Assembly (NCBI RefSeq): GCF_001730225.1
Contig: NZ_MIJE01000001.1
Span: 1 to 64,000, forward strand
Length of the DNA stretch: 64,000 bases
From: Desulfuribacillus alkaliarsenatis
Lineage (GTDB): Bacteria > Bacillota > Bacilli > Desulfuribacillales > Desulfuribacillaceae
Reading direction: 5' to 3'
Shown: piece by piece, positions 62,202 through 64,000 of the stretch
How positions within the stretch are numbered: the first letter of the stretch is position 1
Layout of the letters: every line of letters starts with the position of its first letter
Position numbers and translations under genes: made by a program
Notes under the pieces: model-generated
Database searches by the model: none
Seen by the model: only the letters and a program-made list of their open reading frames with translations
What the model was told of the DNA's origin: nothing

Positions 62202-62838
62202 AGTATTTATAGTTGATGATCATAGTGTTGTCAGGAAAGGCTTGAAGATGTTTTTAGATTCAAATGACGAGATTACAGTATGTGGTGAAGCAGGCACGCT
62301 TAAGGAAGCTTTAGATATTGTAGGAGAGCATAAGCCAGACATAGTTCTACTAGATTATAAACTTCCTGACGGTGATGGAATAACAGGCTGCTTAAATATC
62401 AAAAATACTCATCCAAATATAAAGATAATTATCCTTACTGCTTTTGCCACAGAAGACGTAATTGTTGGTGCTATTAGAGCGGGGGCAGATGCATACTTAC
62501 TGAAGGACATTGAAGGGGATGAACTAGTCTCAACAATTCGTGCTGTATCTAAAGGTAAGTCTGTGCTAGATTCATCAGTTACAGATGATGTGTTTAATAG
62601 CTTGAAAATTGCAGAAAAGGATCAAAGGGCTGAATTCAATCTTACTGACAAAGAGATTGTGATACTTGACATGCTAACTATGGGCAAAGTAAACAAAGAG
62701 ATAGCTAGCAGTCTGGGCGTTTCAGATAAAACAGTCCGCAATTATATAAGTAAAATTTTCAAAAAAATAAATGTTACAAACCGCACAGAAGCAGCTAGTT
62801 TTTGGATTAGACAAAAACGGGCAAACAACACAAATTAG
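62182..62838 (+). CDS. Response regulator, NarL/FixJ family
   Basis: 218 aa from ATG 62182 (GGGAG seven bases upstream; GTG 62176 and ATG 62185 possible). Receiver: VDDHSVVRKGL, phospho-acceptor in VLLDYKLPDGDG, Thr in ILTAFA and Lys in LLKDIEGDEL. LuxR HTH: LTDKEIVILDMLTMGKVNKEIAS and VSDKTVRNYISKIFKKI. Overlaps the kinase gene. Probable activator of the downstream FMN lipoprotein gene. Confidence 0.93.
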   Translation: MMKNPIKVFIVDDHSVVRKGLKMFLDSNDEITVCGEAGTLKEALDIVGEHKPDIVLLDYKLPDGDGITGCLNIKNTHPNIKIIILTAFATEDVIVGAIRAGADAYLLKDIEGDELVSTIRAVSKGKSVLDSSVTDDVFNSLKIAEKDQRAEFNLTDKEIVILDMLTMGKVNKEIASSLGVSDKTVRNYISKIFKKINVTNRTEAASFWIRQKRANNTN

Positions 62839-62846
62839 TACAACCT

Positions 62847-62892
62847 CAGGGACAAATGTACCTAGTGTACGGGACAGATGCCACCTTTATAA
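62847..62892 (+). repeat. REP-like intergenic element
   Basis: GGGACAAATGTACC and, after TAGTGTAC, GGGACAGATGCCACC are imperfect direct copies within 40 bases. The CAGGGACAxATGxxACC wording resembles common Bacillota intergenic palindromes. No T-run terminator is visible between the regulator and the next gene. Confidence 0.35.
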
Positions 62893-62955
62893 TTTATTCA
62901 CAATCATGATATCCTTGATATTGAAGTGAATAATTATAATAGGGGGAGTAAAGTA

Positions 62956-64000
62956 ATGAAAAAATTATCATTATTATTAATGATGATGGCTCTTGTTCTA
63001 GCCTTAACACTTACTGGGTGTGATGACGTCGTAGATCAAGACCCAGTTGATGAAGGTGAAGCGCCAGTAGTTGAAGAACCAGCTATTGAAGAGCCAGTTG
63101 AAGAAGCAGCAAAGTATGATGATGGACGATACAGAGGTACTTATGCTGATCGTGGTGTTGAACAAATAGGAGTGCAGTTTGACATTGCAGACGGTGTTTT
63201 TACAGCGGTTTCATTTAGAGAGTTAGCTTATGGTGGGATTAGCTATCGCTCGCTTCCAGAAGATGTTGATCCATTGATTGCTGCATGGGACACTCAGTAC
63301 AGACAAGCGATTGAGTATCTAGTAGGTAAGCCTTTAGAGGCATTTAAGGATTTATACAACACAAGTGACTTCGTAGAAGATATTGATGGGGCAACAGGTG
63401 CTACAATCCGTGGTAACAAAATTGCATCGGCAATTCAAGATGGTCTGAACAGAGGTTTATACTCACCGGCTAACGGTTTTAGCACGGGTTTACCTGACTA
63501 CGACGATGGACGATACAGAGGCGTATATTATGATCGCGGTCTTGAACAAGTAGGAGTGCAGTTTGACATTGCAGATGGTGTTTTCACAGCAGTTTCATTT
63601 AGAGAGCTACAATACGGTGGAACTAACTATCGTTCGCTTCCAGAAGATGCTCCAGATGTTGTGAGGGCATGGGATGCGCAATATAGACAGGCGATTGAGT
63701 ACCTTGTAGGAAAACCAGTTTCAGCGATATTTGATTTACACAATACAGGTGATTTTGTAGACGATATAGATGGAGCTACAGGAGCAACAATCCGTGGCAA
63801 CAAAATATTCTCTGCAATTAAAGACGGTTTAAATAGAGGATTATACTCTCCAGCGAACGGCTTTAGCACTGAATTACCAGAACTTGAAGATGGACGTTAT
63901 CGCGGTATTTACACAGACCGTAACGTTGAGCAAGTAGGAGTACAGTTTGACATTGCAGATGGTGTTTTCACAGCAGTTTCATTTAGAGAGCTACAATACG
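62956..64000 (+). CDS. Multi-domain FMN-binding lipoprotein (PplA-like), incomplete at window end
   Basis: 348 residues visible, no stop. The lipobox LTGC (Cys near 22) is followed by a Glu/Pro-rich linker and tandem FMN-binding domains of exactly 128 residues (384 bp), beginning near residues 54, 182 and 310. Each full unit has DGRYRGxYxDRxxEQ, GVQFDIADGVFTAVSFRE, YRQAIEYLVGKP and DGATGATIRGNK, whose DxxTGAT is the ApbE flavinylation motif. Two complete domains and the start of a third are seen; more may follow. PplA of Listeria has two. GGGGGAG precedes ATG. It likely carries electrons across the wall. Confidence 0.93.
   Translation, partial: MKKLSLLLMMMALVLALTLTGCDDVVDQDPVDEGEAPVVEEPAIEEPVEEAAKYDDGRYRGTYADRGVEQIGVQFDIADGVFTAVSFRELAYGGISYRSLPEDVDPLIAAWDTQYRQAIEYLVGKPLEAFKDLYNTSDFVEDIDGATGATIRGNKIASAIQDGLNRGLYSPANGFSTGLPDYDDGRYRGVYYDRGLEQVGVQFDIADGVFTAVSFRELQYGGTNYRSLPEDAPDVVRAWDAQYRQAIEYLVGKPVSAIFDLHNTGDFVDDIDGATGATIRGNKIFSAIKDGLNRGLYSPANGFSTELPELEDGRYRGIYTDRNVEQVGVQFDIADGVFTAVSFRELQY

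Noticed and set aside
1-64000. CRISPR array
   Set aside because: No regularly spaced repeats with unique spacers and no cas genes were seen.

Overview
The window is about 64 kb of AT-rich DNA from a low-GC Gram-positive bacterium (Bacillota). The clues are AGGAGG-type ribosome sites, lipoprotein signal peptides, a sortase, C39-type bacteriocin export, HelD, an NlpC/P60-SH3b wall enzyme and ECF sigma/anti-sigma pairs. A DUF438-hemerythrin-PAS protein, flavin-based electron-transfer genes, an NO-response YgbA-like protein and the absence of aerobic respiration genes suggest an anaerobe or facultative anaerobe. An anaerobic Bacillales relative such as Desulfuribacillus would fit, but this is a guess from gene content.

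Layout. (1) 1-11,140: bacteriocin island. It has a two-component system, a double-glycine pre-bacteriocin, a candidate immunity membrane protein, a C39 peptidase-ABC exporter and its HlyD partner. Two near-identical CPBP membrane proteases and a third decayed copy lie around it, and nearly the same terminator hairpin sits at 1285 and 11113. (2) 11,258-24,559: iron island. A Fur-box promoter drives a two-component system. Four contiguous 11-bp repeats and a second Fur-like site precede a long operon: three FecB-like binding proteins (two without any signal peptide), an ABC exporter-type protein, FecCD-FecCD-FecE, flavodoxin, a TPR protein, a seven-repeat RCC1 surface protein ending in LPNTA, and a class D-like sortase. 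(3) 24,663-26,535: an intact IS1182-family element. (4) 26,720-31,100: HelD, then a scrap zone (VbhA/Fic toxin-antitoxin remnant, CcdA-like fragment), then a MarR-GNAT fusion gene with a palindromic operator on its promoter.

(5) 31,189-43,961: mostly core functions. These are a small holin-like protein, ZIP transporter, TraB-family protein, diguanylate cyclase, FlaG-like protein, a 7TMR-DISM kinase/OmpR regulator pair, an ECF sigma operon (sigma gene apparently starting at ATT), a DAACS symporter, a hemolysin-III protein and a YgbA-like protein. (6) 43,986-44,411: a candidate unclassified structured RNA with its own promoter, a 32-bp closing stem and a terminator. (7) 44,510-56,657: RsbW-like protein, DUF438 protein, Mn/Zn ABC uptake genes opposite a DtxR/MntR-type regulator, two PrcB-like lipoproteins, a second diguanylate cyclase, tRNA-Ala(GGC), a second ECF sigma/DUF4179 anti-sigma pair, a methyltransferase and a wall hydrolase. 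(8) 56,912-64,000: a broken lgt copy, DedA, a broken RibF-like remnant, then a flavin-based extracellular electron transfer (EET) locus: ApbE/FmnB, NusG-II/EetA, Gx/EetB, an EcfT-like tail, a two-component system, and a multi-domain FMN-binding lipoprotein (PplA-like) that runs off the end.

How it fits together. Sensing dominates: four two-component systems, two ECF sigma factors and two diguanylate cyclases. Three coherent systems stand out: bacteriocin export with CPBP proteases, a Fur-plus-two-component-controlled iron-capture operon with a sortase-anchored beta propeller, and the EET locus. Several genes carry non-standard or disputed starts, noted individually.
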